Shown: piece by piece, positions 24,782 through 32,932 of the stretch
How positions within the stretch are numbered: the stretch's first letter is position 1
Layout of the letters: each line of letters opens with the position of its first letter
Source: Maribellus sp. CM-23
GTDB taxonomy: Bacteria > Bacteroidota > Bacteroidia > Bacteroidales > Prolixibacteraceae
Direction of reading: 5' to 3'
Assembly: GCF_021354595.1 (NCBI RefSeq)
Contig: NZ_JADWYJ010000004.1
Location: 558,001-622,000, forward strand
DNA: 64,000 nucleotides
Program-made: the position numbers and the translations under genes
The notes under the pieces: generated by a model
Told to the model about the DNA's origin: nothing
Database searches by the model: none
The model's input: only the letters and a program-made list of their open reading frames with translations

Positions 24782-27700
24782 ATGAAGACAACAATCCTGA
24801 CAATATGTTTTTTTGCATGTTTCCTGATTGTGCCGCATTTGTATGCTCAGGAAACTAAGGGGATTGCGCTGAAATTGAATGACGTTTCTATTAAGGATGC
24901 TTTGAGGCAGGTAGAACGATCAAGCAACTATTTTTTTCTTTATAATAATAACCTGATAGATGTCGATCGAAAGGTTACGGTTGATGTTGAGCAGGCAAGC
25001 ATCGAAAAAATAATCGATCTTATTTTTCAAGGGCAAAAGATAAACTACGTCGTAAAAGGCAGGCAAATTGTTATCTCTCCACTGGATCTAAAAGCATTTC
25101 AAGATAATCGAACTATTGCAAAAGGAAGAGTTACTGACGAATGGAATGAACCACTTTCCGGGGTAGCGGTGTTAATTGAAGGGACCACCTCGGGGACCAT
25201 TACCGATACAGACGGAAACTTTGTGGTTGATTTGGATAGCCTCCCTGCCGTTCTCCAGTTTTCCTTTTTGGGAATGGAGCCGCGATCGGTTAACTACAAC
25301 GGGCAGGAAAATTTGCCAGTGGTAATGTTTTCGAAAAACCGGGAACTCGACGAAATAATTGTGGTGGCATATGGAAGGCAATCGACTGAAACAGTTACCG
25401 GTGCAATTCAGTCGATCAATATCAATAAAATCAGTCGTGTTAGTTCTCCCCATGTGTCCAATATTATTCAGAGTTCAGCTTCCGGATTATTGGTGGTGAA
25501 TACATCGGGAGAGCCGGGAGAAAAACCCGAATTACGAATTCGTGGCGACGGGTCAATCAATTATTCGAATGAACCACTTTGGGTGATCGACGGCGTAATT
25601 TTTGGTAATTCATCGCCCGATATCAACCCTAATGATATCGAGTCAATTTCGGTGTTGAAAGATGCTGCAGCTTCTGCGCTTTATGGATCAAGGGCTTCGA
25701 ACGGAATTATCCTGGTTGAGACCAAAACAGGAAACATTGCTACCTCCAGTTTTAAATTTATCTCCAACACCGGTGTTGCATTTTTAAATCAGGGAGAGTT
25801 CTCTCTGATGAATGGACAGGAACTTTACGATTACATTTCTCCGATGATCAACAGTGAAGACCAGTTTCCTTTGCCCTCCGCAACCTCAAATAGTGTAAAA
25901 AAGGGAACCAACTGGCTCGACATTGCCATGCAACCCGGAATTATTCACGACTATAATTTATCGTACCAGGGAGGATCAGGAAAAACGATGATCTATACAA
26001 ACTGGGGGTACTACAACGAAGACGGAGCTGTTGTCGGGCACAAATGGGAAAAATTTTCAGGCCGTATCAACCTGGATTACAATGCATCGAAACGGGTTAA
26101 ACTGGTAGCCAAACTGAGTGGCATATTTCAGAATAAATTTAATAGCGAGAATGCTCTACTTTCGTATGCTTATTTAATGCTTCCGTGGGATAATCCGTAT
26201 AACGAAGACGGAAGCATTAAAAAAGTCACAGGGAATGACGAAAGCCCGGTTTGGTATAGCCGCGACAAGATAAATCCATTGTATGACAGACAGTTTAATT
26301 ATAATAAAAGCCGCAGTGCGCAGTACATGTCAGACTTTAGACTGGAGTTGAAACTAACGGACTGGCTGACCTTTTCTTCAGGAAACCGGCTACATACCAT
26401 CAATAATCGGTATGAGAATATTATCGATGCCCGGTCGTTAAGGGGGCAGGCCGACAACGGTTCCATTGAAAATAACTATGGTTACCGGCAAAATCTTTCT
26501 ACCAGCAATGTTTTTCGCTTCAGTTTTGAGTCGCAGCAGCATCGGGTATTCGGATTGGCTGCCTACGAGTACTCAAAATCTTATGCAGATGGTATTCTCG
26601 GGATAGGAAAAGGTATATATCCAAGCCTGGAAATTTTAAATGCTACTTCAACACCCAAGTATTTAGGTGGCGGTAAAACCGAATCGGCTTTTTTGTCGCA
26701 GTTATCGGATGTGCAGTATAATTACGGCGAGAAGTACATGGCCCAGCTTTCGTATCGAAGAGACGGATCGTCACGCTTTGGAGTTAACAAACGTTTCGGT
26801 GATTTCTATTCGGTTAGTGTTGCGTGGGCGCTTCACAATGAAAAATTTATGAAATCGCTTGATTTTATTGATCAGTTGAAGTTGCGTGGTAGTTATGGCT
26901 CGGTTGGAAACGCCAATATCACGGATTATGTGTCACAGGGAATCTACAATGTAACGGTGCAGTACGATGGGGTTCCCGGAGGCTACCCACGGCGCCTGGC
27001 CAACCCCGACCTGACCTGGGAGTCGAATTATAATACCAATGTAGGTGTTGATGCAGGTTTGTTCGGGCAAATCGATCTTTCAGTTGATTTGTACAACAAG
27101 AAAACCGAAAACCTGTTGCAGGATGTTCCGCTTCCGATGGTTAGTGGGTTTTACTGGTTTACCGATAATGTAGGGGCGATTCAAAACCGCGGAGTTGAAT
27201 TTCTTGTTAAGGCAGATATTGTCGAACACGATAAATTGAAGTGGAATGCCGACTTTAATATCAGCTTCAATAAAAACAAAGTACTGAGGTTAAACGAGGG
27301 AAAAGACATCATTACCGGAAATAAAATCATCCGCGAAGGCTGGGATATGAATACCTGGTACCTGCGAAAATGGGCCGGTGTGAATTCTGAAAATGGTGAT
27401 CCTCTGTGGGAAAGAGTGGTAACTGATGAGAACGGGAACAAGGTAGTTGAAATCACCAATAATTACAGCCGGGCAACTTTGCAAAACGTCGGGTCTTCGT
27501 CTCCCCGTTTTTTTGGAGGTTTTACCAACCAGTTTTGCTATGGAACGATAAGCCTTACTGCCAATTTTAACTTTGTGGCAGGAAATAAAGTATACAATTC
27601 CTATCGCGAGTTTTTTGATAACGATGGAGCTTATCCAAGCTACAATTCGATGAAACTGTCCGACGGATGGAGTAGGTGGGAAAAACCGGGAGACGAGGCA

Positions 27701-27994
27701 ACGCATCCAAAGCCGGTTTTGCAAGGGAATAAATTGTCGAACAAAGTATCGTCAAGGTACATTGAAAATGGTAGTTTCATTCGCTTAAGACAGCTGGTCG
27801 TGGCTTACTCTCTGCCTGAAACATTTTTGGAACGGGTTCATATAAAAGAGGCCGTTTTGAAACTTTCAGGCGAGAATCTGTTTACAATAACTGACTTTTC
27901 GGGGATGGATCCGGAAGTGGGGATTGACGGATATTCCGGAGCGTTCTTTCCGGTTACTCGAAAATATATATTCGGATTGGATATTAGTTTTTAA
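24782..27994 (+). CDS. SusC/RagA-family outer membrane protein with STN signalling domain
   Basis: A 1070-residue TonB-dependent transducer/transporter. After the signal peptide (to about residue 22, HLYAQ) comes an STN domain (about 28-95: LKLNDVSIKDALRQVERSSN, VTVDVEQASIEKIIDLIFQG). Then follow a carboxypeptidase-D regulatory-like domain (about 112-190, VAVLIEGTTSGTITDTDGNF), the plug (about 195-320, IIVVAYGRQSTETVTGAIQS) and the barrel ending in LDISF. The STN domain marks it as the signalling member that contacts the FecR encoded 161 bp upstream. It is paralogous to the SusC at 14529; both share the WSRWEKPGD-ATHP block and the final GMDPE block. Same-strand spacing to SusD is 26 bp. Confidence 0.95.
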   Translation: MKTTILTICFFACFLIVPHLYAQETKGIALKLNDVSIKDALRQVERSSNYFFLYNNNLIDVDRKVTVDVEQASIEKIIDLIFQGQKINYVVKGRQIVISPLDLKAFQDNRTIAKGRVTDEWNEPLSGVAVLIEGTTSGTITDTDGNFVVDLDSLPAVLQFSFLGMEPRSVNYNGQENLPVVMFSKNRELDEIIVVAYGRQSTETVTGAIQSININKISRVSSPHVSNIIQSSASGLLVVNTSGEPGEKPELRIRGDGSINYSNEPLWVIDGVIFGNSSPDINPNDIESISVLKDAAASALYGSRASNGIILVETKTGNIATSSFKFISNTGVAFLNQGEFSLMNGQELYDYISPMINSEDQFPLPSATSNSVKKGTNWLDIAMQPGIIHDYNLSYQGGSGKTMIYTNWGYYNEDGAVVGHKWEKFSGRINLDYNASKRVKLVAKLSGIFQNKFNSENALLSYAYLMLPWDNPYNEDGSIKKVTGNDESPVWYSRDKINPLYDRQFNYNKSRSAQYMSDFRLELKLTDWLTFSSGNRLHTINNRYENIIDARSLRGQADNGSIENNYGYRQNLSTSNVFRFSFESQQHRVFGLAAYEYSKSYADGILGIGKGIYPSLEILNATSTPKYLGGGKTESAFLSQLSDVQYNYGEKYMAQLSYRRDGSSRFGVNKRFGDFYSVSVAWALHNEKFMKSLDFIDQLKLRGSYGSVGNANITDYVSQGIYNVTVQYDGVPGGYPRRLANPDLTWESNYNTNVGVDAGLFGQIDLSVDLYNKKTENLLQDVPLPMVSGFYWFTDNVGAIQNRGVEFLVKADIVEHDKLKWNADFNISFNKNKVLRLNEGKDIITGNKIIREGWDMNTWYLRKWAGVNSENGDPLWERVVTDENGNKVVEITNNYSRATLQNVGSSSPRFFGGFTNQFCYGTISLTANFNFVAGNKVYNSYREFFDNDGAYPSYNSMKLSDGWSRWEKPGDEATHPKPVLQGNKLSNKVSSRYIENGSFIRLRQLVVAYSLPETFLERVHIKEAVLKLSGENLFTITDFSGMDPEVGIDGYSGAFFPVTRKYIFGLDISF

Positions 27995-28020
27995 TCATTA
28001 CAGGAAAAGGAGAGGAGAAA

Positions 28021-29490
28021 ATGAATAAGATAGCCGCATGTATTTTGGTCGCATTTTCGGTGAGTGCCTGTAATCTCGACTTTGCTCCGTATGAAGGTTT
28101 GCCGGAGTCGGATCTTATTGAAAACGAGCTTGGACTACAGGGCGCCACAATCGGAAATTATAATTACCTGAAAGATTCGTATTACCAACGCAACTTTCAT
28201 TTTTTTGGAGAATACGGAGGCGATAATGTTTCATTGAGTGGTACTACTACCGATCAACTTTTCTATTGCTACAATTATCAGCATTTCCCTGCCATGTTCC
28301 CCACCACCGCATTTTGGGAAAAAGCCTATCAGTTGGTTGTTGGCTGCAATAAGGTTATTCAGGCAATTGATGATAGTGCTACGGTTGAAATGCGTCAGAT
28401 TAAAGGAGAGAACCTGTTTTTACGGGCACAGGCTCTGTTTCATTTGTGCAATACTTTCGGAAGGCCGTATTGTCAAAATCCTGAAATAAACCCCGGGATT
28501 CCGGTGAAGCTGGATGATGTTGTGGAAAATGTCCCTCCCCGTTCAACCGTAAAACAAGTGTATCAACAGGTAATTGACGACTTATTGTATGCAGAGCAGC
28601 TTATGAGCAGCGGAAAGAAAAATATCTATGCGTCGAAAGAGGTGGCGGAAGCCTTGTTGTCGAGGGTGTATTTGTATATGTCGGGAACGCCGGATAACCC
28701 AAATCGTGAATATGCGGAAAAAGTTGTAGAATACGCCGGTAAGGTTATTGCCTCGGGGCGATACTCACTGATGGATACTGAAAGTTATAAAACGTATTTT
28801 CGTTTGTCGCCGGAAGATAACCGCGAAACTATTTTTGCAGTGAAACACATCGCTGATGTGGATGATCAGGGGTGGAATTCAATCGGCTCAATGTATAACT
28901 ATGTATCAGAACAAGGCTGGGGAGAGATGTACGCGTCACTGTCGTACCGGGAACTACTCGATCAGAATCCTGACGATGCGCGTCACTCATTCATAGAGCC
29001 ACAATACGAGGCCGATGGTATTACGCTTCAAAAGCGCAATGGTTATCCCAAATACTTCATTAATAAATACTCGTTGCAGGAAAATAATCCTACTTTGAGT
29101 TCTCCTGTTTTTCTGCGGCTTGCTGAAATGTACCTCAACCGGGCTGAAGCCAATGCTAAACTGGGTAACAACCAGGCTGCCATTGATGATGTTAACCTGA
29201 TTCGGGAGCGTGCGGGATTAACCGGCGACCAGCTATACACCCTAGATGATCTGAAGGGAAGGTACAGTGTATTGGAAGTGGTTCTGGAAGAGCGCAGGCT
29301 CGAGTTGGCTTTCGAAGCCCAGCGGCGTTGGGATATTTTTAGAAACGGATTGACACTCGACCGGCACTATCCCGGAATTCATGAAAACGGTGATGCGCTT
29401 CTTTCTGTGTCACCTGATCACCCACGGGTTGTTTTTTTTATTCCTGAGTCACAGATACTTGTTCATGATGGGTTGATTCAGAATCCGTAG
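28021..29490 (+). CDS. SusD/RagB-family nutrient-binding outer membrane lipoprotein
   Basis: A 489-residue lipoprotein with lipobox SVSAC (Cys about residue 17). SusD-like helices include LFLRAQALFHLCNTFGRPYC. The C-terminal SusD/RagB region contains SPVFLRLAEMYLNRAEANAK, DDVNLIRERAGLTGDQ and EERRLELAFEAQRRWDIFRN. It partners the STN-bearing SusC just upstream and is paralogous to the SusD at 17556. The right copy of the 39-bp repeat begins on the base after its stop codon. Confidence 0.95.
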   Translation: MNKIAACILVAFSVSACNLDFAPYEGLPESDLIENELGLQGATIGNYNYLKDSYYQRNFHFFGEYGGDNVSLSGTTTDQLFYCYNYQHFPAMFPTTAFWEKAYQLVVGCNKVIQAIDDSATVEMRQIKGENLFLRAQALFHLCNTFGRPYCQNPEINPGIPVKLDDVVENVPPRSTVKQVYQQVIDDLLYAEQLMSSGKKNIYASKEVAEALLSRVYLYMSGTPDNPNREYAEKVVEYAGKVIASGRYSLMDTESYKTYFRLSPEDNRETIFAVKHIADVDDQGWNSIGSMYNYVSEQGWGEMYASLSYRELLDQNPDDARHSFIEPQYEADGITLQKRNGYPKYFINKYSLQENNPTLSSPVFLRLAEMYLNRAEANAKLGNNQAAIDDVNLIRERAGLTGDQLYTLDDLKGRYSVLEVVLEERRLELAFEAQRRWDIFRNGLTLDRHYPGIHENGDALLSVSPDHPRVVFFIPESQILVHDGLIQNP

Positions 29491-29529
29491 TTATTTTTCC
29501 TTTTCGCGATCGCGATTCTGAATTTTCTC
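29491..29529 (+). repeat. 39-bp direct repeat, right copy
   Basis: Same orientation as 12390-12428, 37 of 39 bases identical. Its centre TCGCGATCGCGA is a perfect palindrome in this copy. It starts immediately after the SusD stop codon. Confidence 0.85.
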
Positions 29530-29718
29530 AAAATAGTAGGGAAGTTAAAGCGTCGGAATCTTCCATGCTAAAAAATGCCCTTCTTTTTCACCCAATCTTG
29601 TTGCTCTCAGAGCTGTCTAAGTAAAAAAGTAGGGAAAACCCACCCCCCGGTTTAGGCATGCCCCCAAAAGAATCTGTTGGAAGCTAAGTAATTTTGTTGC
29701 CACATTAATTATTGAACA

Positions 29719-30540
29719 ATGTACAGCAACGGATTAAAAGGGAAGAACAAGAATATTGTTATTCTGACCGAGTTCATGGAAGGAGCCTGGGAGTCGGCGA
29801 TCTTTTCACACAGAAACCTGATAAACAGTAATCACGGGGTTGTTTTTGTTCAAACCTATAGTAAGCCCAGGTACGGTCAGTCGTTACTGAAAAATTTCGT
29901 GCCGGTAATGAAACAAATCGTTCGGAATGAGTTGCTGGAATTGAAGTTGAAAGCCGTAAATGAGTTTAAGTTTGAAGAATCACGTGTGTCGATTCGTCCT
30001 TTTGAAGGTGATTGGTTTAGTTTTTTAAACGGAGGACAAAAATCGCTGTCGCCCGAATTGCTGGTTGTTAGTTTAAAGAAAGCTTTCCCCGGAGTTTGTT
30101 GCCCGATTATTGGCAAAATCCAGAAGCTGGCAGAACAAACTACCAATCCATTGTTGATTTTACCTGCCTCATTTGCTCCGGCGAAACTTAAAAGTATATT
30201 GTTTCTAACCAGCAAAGAACTGTCTTTTTTGCGCAAACTGGATGAGTGTGAGTCGGTAAGCACGCTGCTGCAAAAATCGGAAACCGACTTGCGCATATTG
30301 CTCGATAAAAATACGGCACCTCCGGTTGACTGGAACAGTTATGTGTCGAACCAATGGGGAGCCGCACTTAAATCAAACGAGGCCGTTCCGTTTGAAAAAG
30401 TTCATCAGTTATTAAAAGATACCTATAAATATGATTTGGTCATTGTAGACCAGGAGCTATTAAAATCGCCGTTTGGAAAGGCTTTAAACCTGAAAAAGTG
30501 GTTCAGAAACAAATACTCCAAACCCGTTTTAATTTGTTAA
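29719..30540 (+). CDS. Universal-stress-protein-like protein, divergent
   Basis: A 273-residue soluble protein without a signal peptide. The N-terminus NIVILTEFMEGAWESAIFSH and a second segment ILFLTSKELSFLRKL (about 155-170) look like two degraded Usp alpha/beta units. The usual C-terminal ATP-binding G-2x-G-9x-G-S/T motif is not visible, so family membership is tentative. It is the first gene of the operon leading to the V-ATPase, with two bases to the next start. A TAATTTTG -7-like box lies at 29689-29696, 22 bases before the ATG. It may sense nucleotide or energy state for the ATPase, but that is inference from position only. Confidence 0.6.
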   Translation: MYSNGLKGKNKNIVILTEFMEGAWESAIFSHRNLINSNHGVVFVQTYSKPRYGQSLLKNFVPVMKQIVRNELLELKLKAVNEFKFEESRVSIRPFEGDWFSFLNGGQKSLSPELLVVSLKKAFPGVCCPIIGKIQKLAEQTTNPLLILPASFAPAKLKSILFLTSKELSFLRKLDECESVSTLLQKSETDLRILLDKNTAPPVDWNSYVSNQWGAALKSNEAVPFEKVHQLLKDTYKYDLVIVDQELLKSPFGKALNLKKWFRNKYSKPVLIC

Positions 30541-30542
30541 TA

Positions 30543-31469
30543 ATGGCAAAAACTACTATTCATCATATTCTGGTTCCGGTGACTCTCGATGAGCATGGAA
30601 TCAACTCGATCAGACAAGCGCTTATTTTAAGCCGCAAGTTTGATTCGAAAGTAACCTTGCTGTATGTGGCGCCCCGGTTCAGCATGCTGGGAAAATACTA
30701 TCGCCCCATGGAGAGGTTGCATTACAAACGCGAGGCATTTGCGAGGTTCAAAAAGTTTGTCAAAGATTTTTTTGAACAGAAGATTCCGGGATTTATTCGC
30801 TTAAAGCTGCGCAAGGGAAGTCTGCAGAAATGGGTCGTTTCGTTTATCCACCGGGCAAAGTACGACCTGGTGGTGATCAATAAACGGCTGGGCAACGATT
30901 CAAGTGGCCTCCGGAAATGGAGCGACCAGGTAAGCCAGATGGTGGCAGAAGCGTACTGCCCTGTGGTGACTTTTGATGGAGTACCGTCTGAAGAAGAAAA
31001 GCACAAAATTCTGGTGCCGATTGATATACGTCGCCGCTACAACCACAACGTAAAATGGGCGGCAGAACTTGCCAAAAAATACAATGCCAAAATCCATCTG
31101 ATGTCGGTTTTGAACGAAAAGATGAAGCGGGAAAACAGCAGCATTCATACCAAAATATGGAAAATAGAAGATTGGCTGCTGAAGCAGGACATTGCGTGTG
31201 AAACTACTTTGTTGAGGGGAGATGAAAAGGAAATGCACAAAATGGTCCCCGACTTTATCAACGAAAGCAAGCCCGATATGGTGGTGATCATGACCAACCA
31301 GGAAGTGTTGATCAATATCAAAAGCATCGGGAAAATGGCTTCGAATGTGATCAAACAATCAGAATACCCGGTTTTCACGATTACACCAAAAAAGGAATCG
31401 CTGTTTACTATTTTGATTGATGTATTAAAGAGTATGGGTAAAAGAAAAAAATATGAACACAAAGATTAA
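30543..31469 (+). CDS. Tandem universal stress protein (UspA family)
   Basis: The start at 30543 is chosen because HHILVPVTLDEHGINSIRQA, the first Usp strand and helix, follows it directly; the frame is open further left but overlaps the upstream gene. The protein has 308 residues with two Usp domains: about 3-145, ending in YDLVVINKRLGNDSSG-RKWSDQ, and about 150-290, starting HKILVPIDIRRRYNHNVKWA. It is cytoplasmic, with nucleotide binding possible. Its end overlaps the V-ATPase subunit E start (31453) by 17 bases, a sign of translational coupling and of a role tied to the ATPase. Confidence 0.82.
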   Translation: MAKTTIHHILVPVTLDEHGINSIRQALILSRKFDSKVTLLYVAPRFSMLGKYYRPMERLHYKREAFARFKKFVKDFFEQKIPGFIRLKLRKGSLQKWVVSFIHRAKYDLVVINKRLGNDSSGLRKWSDQVSQMVAEAYCPVVTFDGVPSEEEKHKILVPIDIRRRYNHNVKWAAELAKKYNAKIHLMSVLNEKMKRENSSIHTKIWKIEDWLLKQDIACETTLLRGDEKEMHKMVPDFINESKPDMVVIMTNQEVLINIKSIGKMASNVIKQSEYPVFTITPKKESLFTILIDVLKSMGKRKKYEHKD

Positions 31470-32067
31470 GGAACTAACCGAGAATATCTACAAGGAAGGT
31501 ATCGAAAAGGCAAAAAACGAAGGCGATTTGCTGGTTGAAGAAGCAAGAAAAGAAGCTGAAAAAATGTTGAGCGATGCCCGGCAGAAAGCGGAGCTGATGG
31601 TTTCTGAAGCTAAAGCTGAGTCGGAAAAGATCTATGCTGCCATGCAGGAAGAACTGGAGTCTATTTCAACGCAAATGCTTGAAATTACCAGGCAGGAGGT
31701 AAGCAATGTGGTTTCGGCCGAGCTAGGTAAAGAGCTTGCTGCACATGCCACTGCCGACCCAAAACTGATCCATGATATGATGTTGGAAATTACCCGTTCG
31801 TGGGTAAATCCAAACGGGAACGGTTCTGCCAACGAAGCATTGGTGCCTGAAAACCTGATCGGGGAACTGGAGCCGCTTTACAAAGCGTCGGCCGCCAAAA
31901 TCCTGAACTCGGGGCTGGTTATCAAACCTGTTCGCGGCATGGAAAAAGGATTTCAGCTGCTCAACAATCACGAAGGCTACAAAGTCTCGTTCACCGAAGA
32001 CGATTTTCAAACTTTTTTTGAATCACTAATCAAGCCGAAAGTGAAAGAGCTGCTTTTTAATTCCTAA
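31453..32067 (+). CDS. ntpE: V-type ATP synthase/ATPase subunit E
   Basis: A 204-residue peripheral-stalk subunit. The N-terminal half (about 1-95) is a long charged alpha-helix (EGIEKAKNEGDLLVEEARKE, AEKMLSDARQKAELMVSEAK) and the C-terminal half is a small globular domain, as in E/vATP-synt_E proteins. First ATPase gene of the operon, separated by five bases from the DUF2764 gene. Identification rests on architecture and gene order as well as sequence. Confidence 0.85.
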   Translation: MNTKIKELTENIYKEGIEKAKNEGDLLVEEARKEAEKMLSDARQKAELMVSEAKAESEKIYAAMQEELESISTQMLEITRQEVSNVVSAELGKELAAHATADPKLIHDMMLEITRSWVNPNGNGSANEALVPENLIGELEPLYKASAAKILNSGLVIKPVRGMEKGFQLLNNHEGYKVSFTEDDFQTFFESLIKPKVKELLFNS

Positions 32068-32072
32068 GTTTC

Positions 32073-32894
32073 ATGAATACTTATTATGCGTTTATATCCG
32101 GGCTGCCGGAGCTAAAACTGGCTCCTGAAAAAGAAGTACAGCAACCGGCAGAGTTTTATGCCCGCCTGAAAGAGGTGCTGGCCGAAAATGAACTTCGGTG
32201 GGCTGAACTTTTGTGGATGCGCGGATTTCATAATACGCTGGTACTGTATGCGAGTGGAAGAACGCAAATAGAAACACTTCCCTTTGGCTGGAAAGCCGAA
32301 ATGCTGGAGCCTGAAAACGAACAGTTTCAGGCTTTGCCGACTTACCTCCGCGAATGGATAAGCTGGCAAAAGCAACAGGAGGGAAGCGTTTCGGAACGTA
32401 CCAGTGGGCAAAAACTTCAGGAGCTTTATTTTTCTGCACTTCGTGACTCCGGGAACCGTTTTCTGGAACTGTGGGGCGAATGGGAACTTAACCGGGTTAA
32501 TTACCTTGCTTTCAGGCGTAGCGGAAAATCGGCCGACGAGAAAAAATGTCAGCTGGTGGAAGGGAATTCGTACTACGAGTTGTTGCTCGATTTTAACGAA
32601 GAAGCCCGTGTGGTTACGTCAGAGTTTGATGCTTCCGAAAAGTTGAAAAAGCTTTCGGACAACACCAATTTGCAGGAACGGGAAAAGAAAATAGATGCGC
32701 TCCGATGGGCTCAAATCGACGAGATCAATCGTTTTGAATATTTCTCGGCCGATGTGATTCTGGGCTATTTGCAAAAACTGATAATCATCGACAGGTGGAC
32801 AGGTATTCATAACCCGGAAAAAACGGTGGTGCCCGAAGAACTGGCTGAAGCCATGGTACGCGCGTACGACAGTAGTCAACAACTTCACTTCTGA
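32073..32894 (+). CDS. DUF2764 family protein of V-ATPase operons
   Basis: A 273-residue soluble protein starting NTYYAFISGLPELKLAPE, the hallmark N-terminus of DUF2764. In Bacteroidota and Chlamydiae this gene sits between the E and A subunit genes where archaeal-type operons carry subunits C and F. It is therefore thought to replace C as the rotor/peripheral connector. ERWAQIDEINRFEYFSADVI-like helical segments near the end (about 208-245) fit an all-helical protein. No C, F or G subunit gene is found elsewhere in this operon. Confidence 0.82.
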   Translation: MNTYYAFISGLPELKLAPEKEVQQPAEFYARLKEVLAENELRWAELLWMRGFHNTLVLYASGRTQIETLPFGWKAEMLEPENEQFQALPTYLREWISWQKQQEGSVSERTSGQKLQELYFSALRDSGNRFLELWGEWELNRVNYLAFRRSGKSADEKKCQLVEGNSYYELLLDFNEEARVVTSEFDASEKLKKLSDNTNLQEREKKIDALRWAQIDEINRFEYFSADVILGYLQKLIIIDRWTGIHNPEKTVVPEELAEAMVRAYDSSQQLHF

Positions 32895-32932
32895 TTCAAT
32901 TAAATCCCGGTTTTCAAAAGAATAAAATTGCT

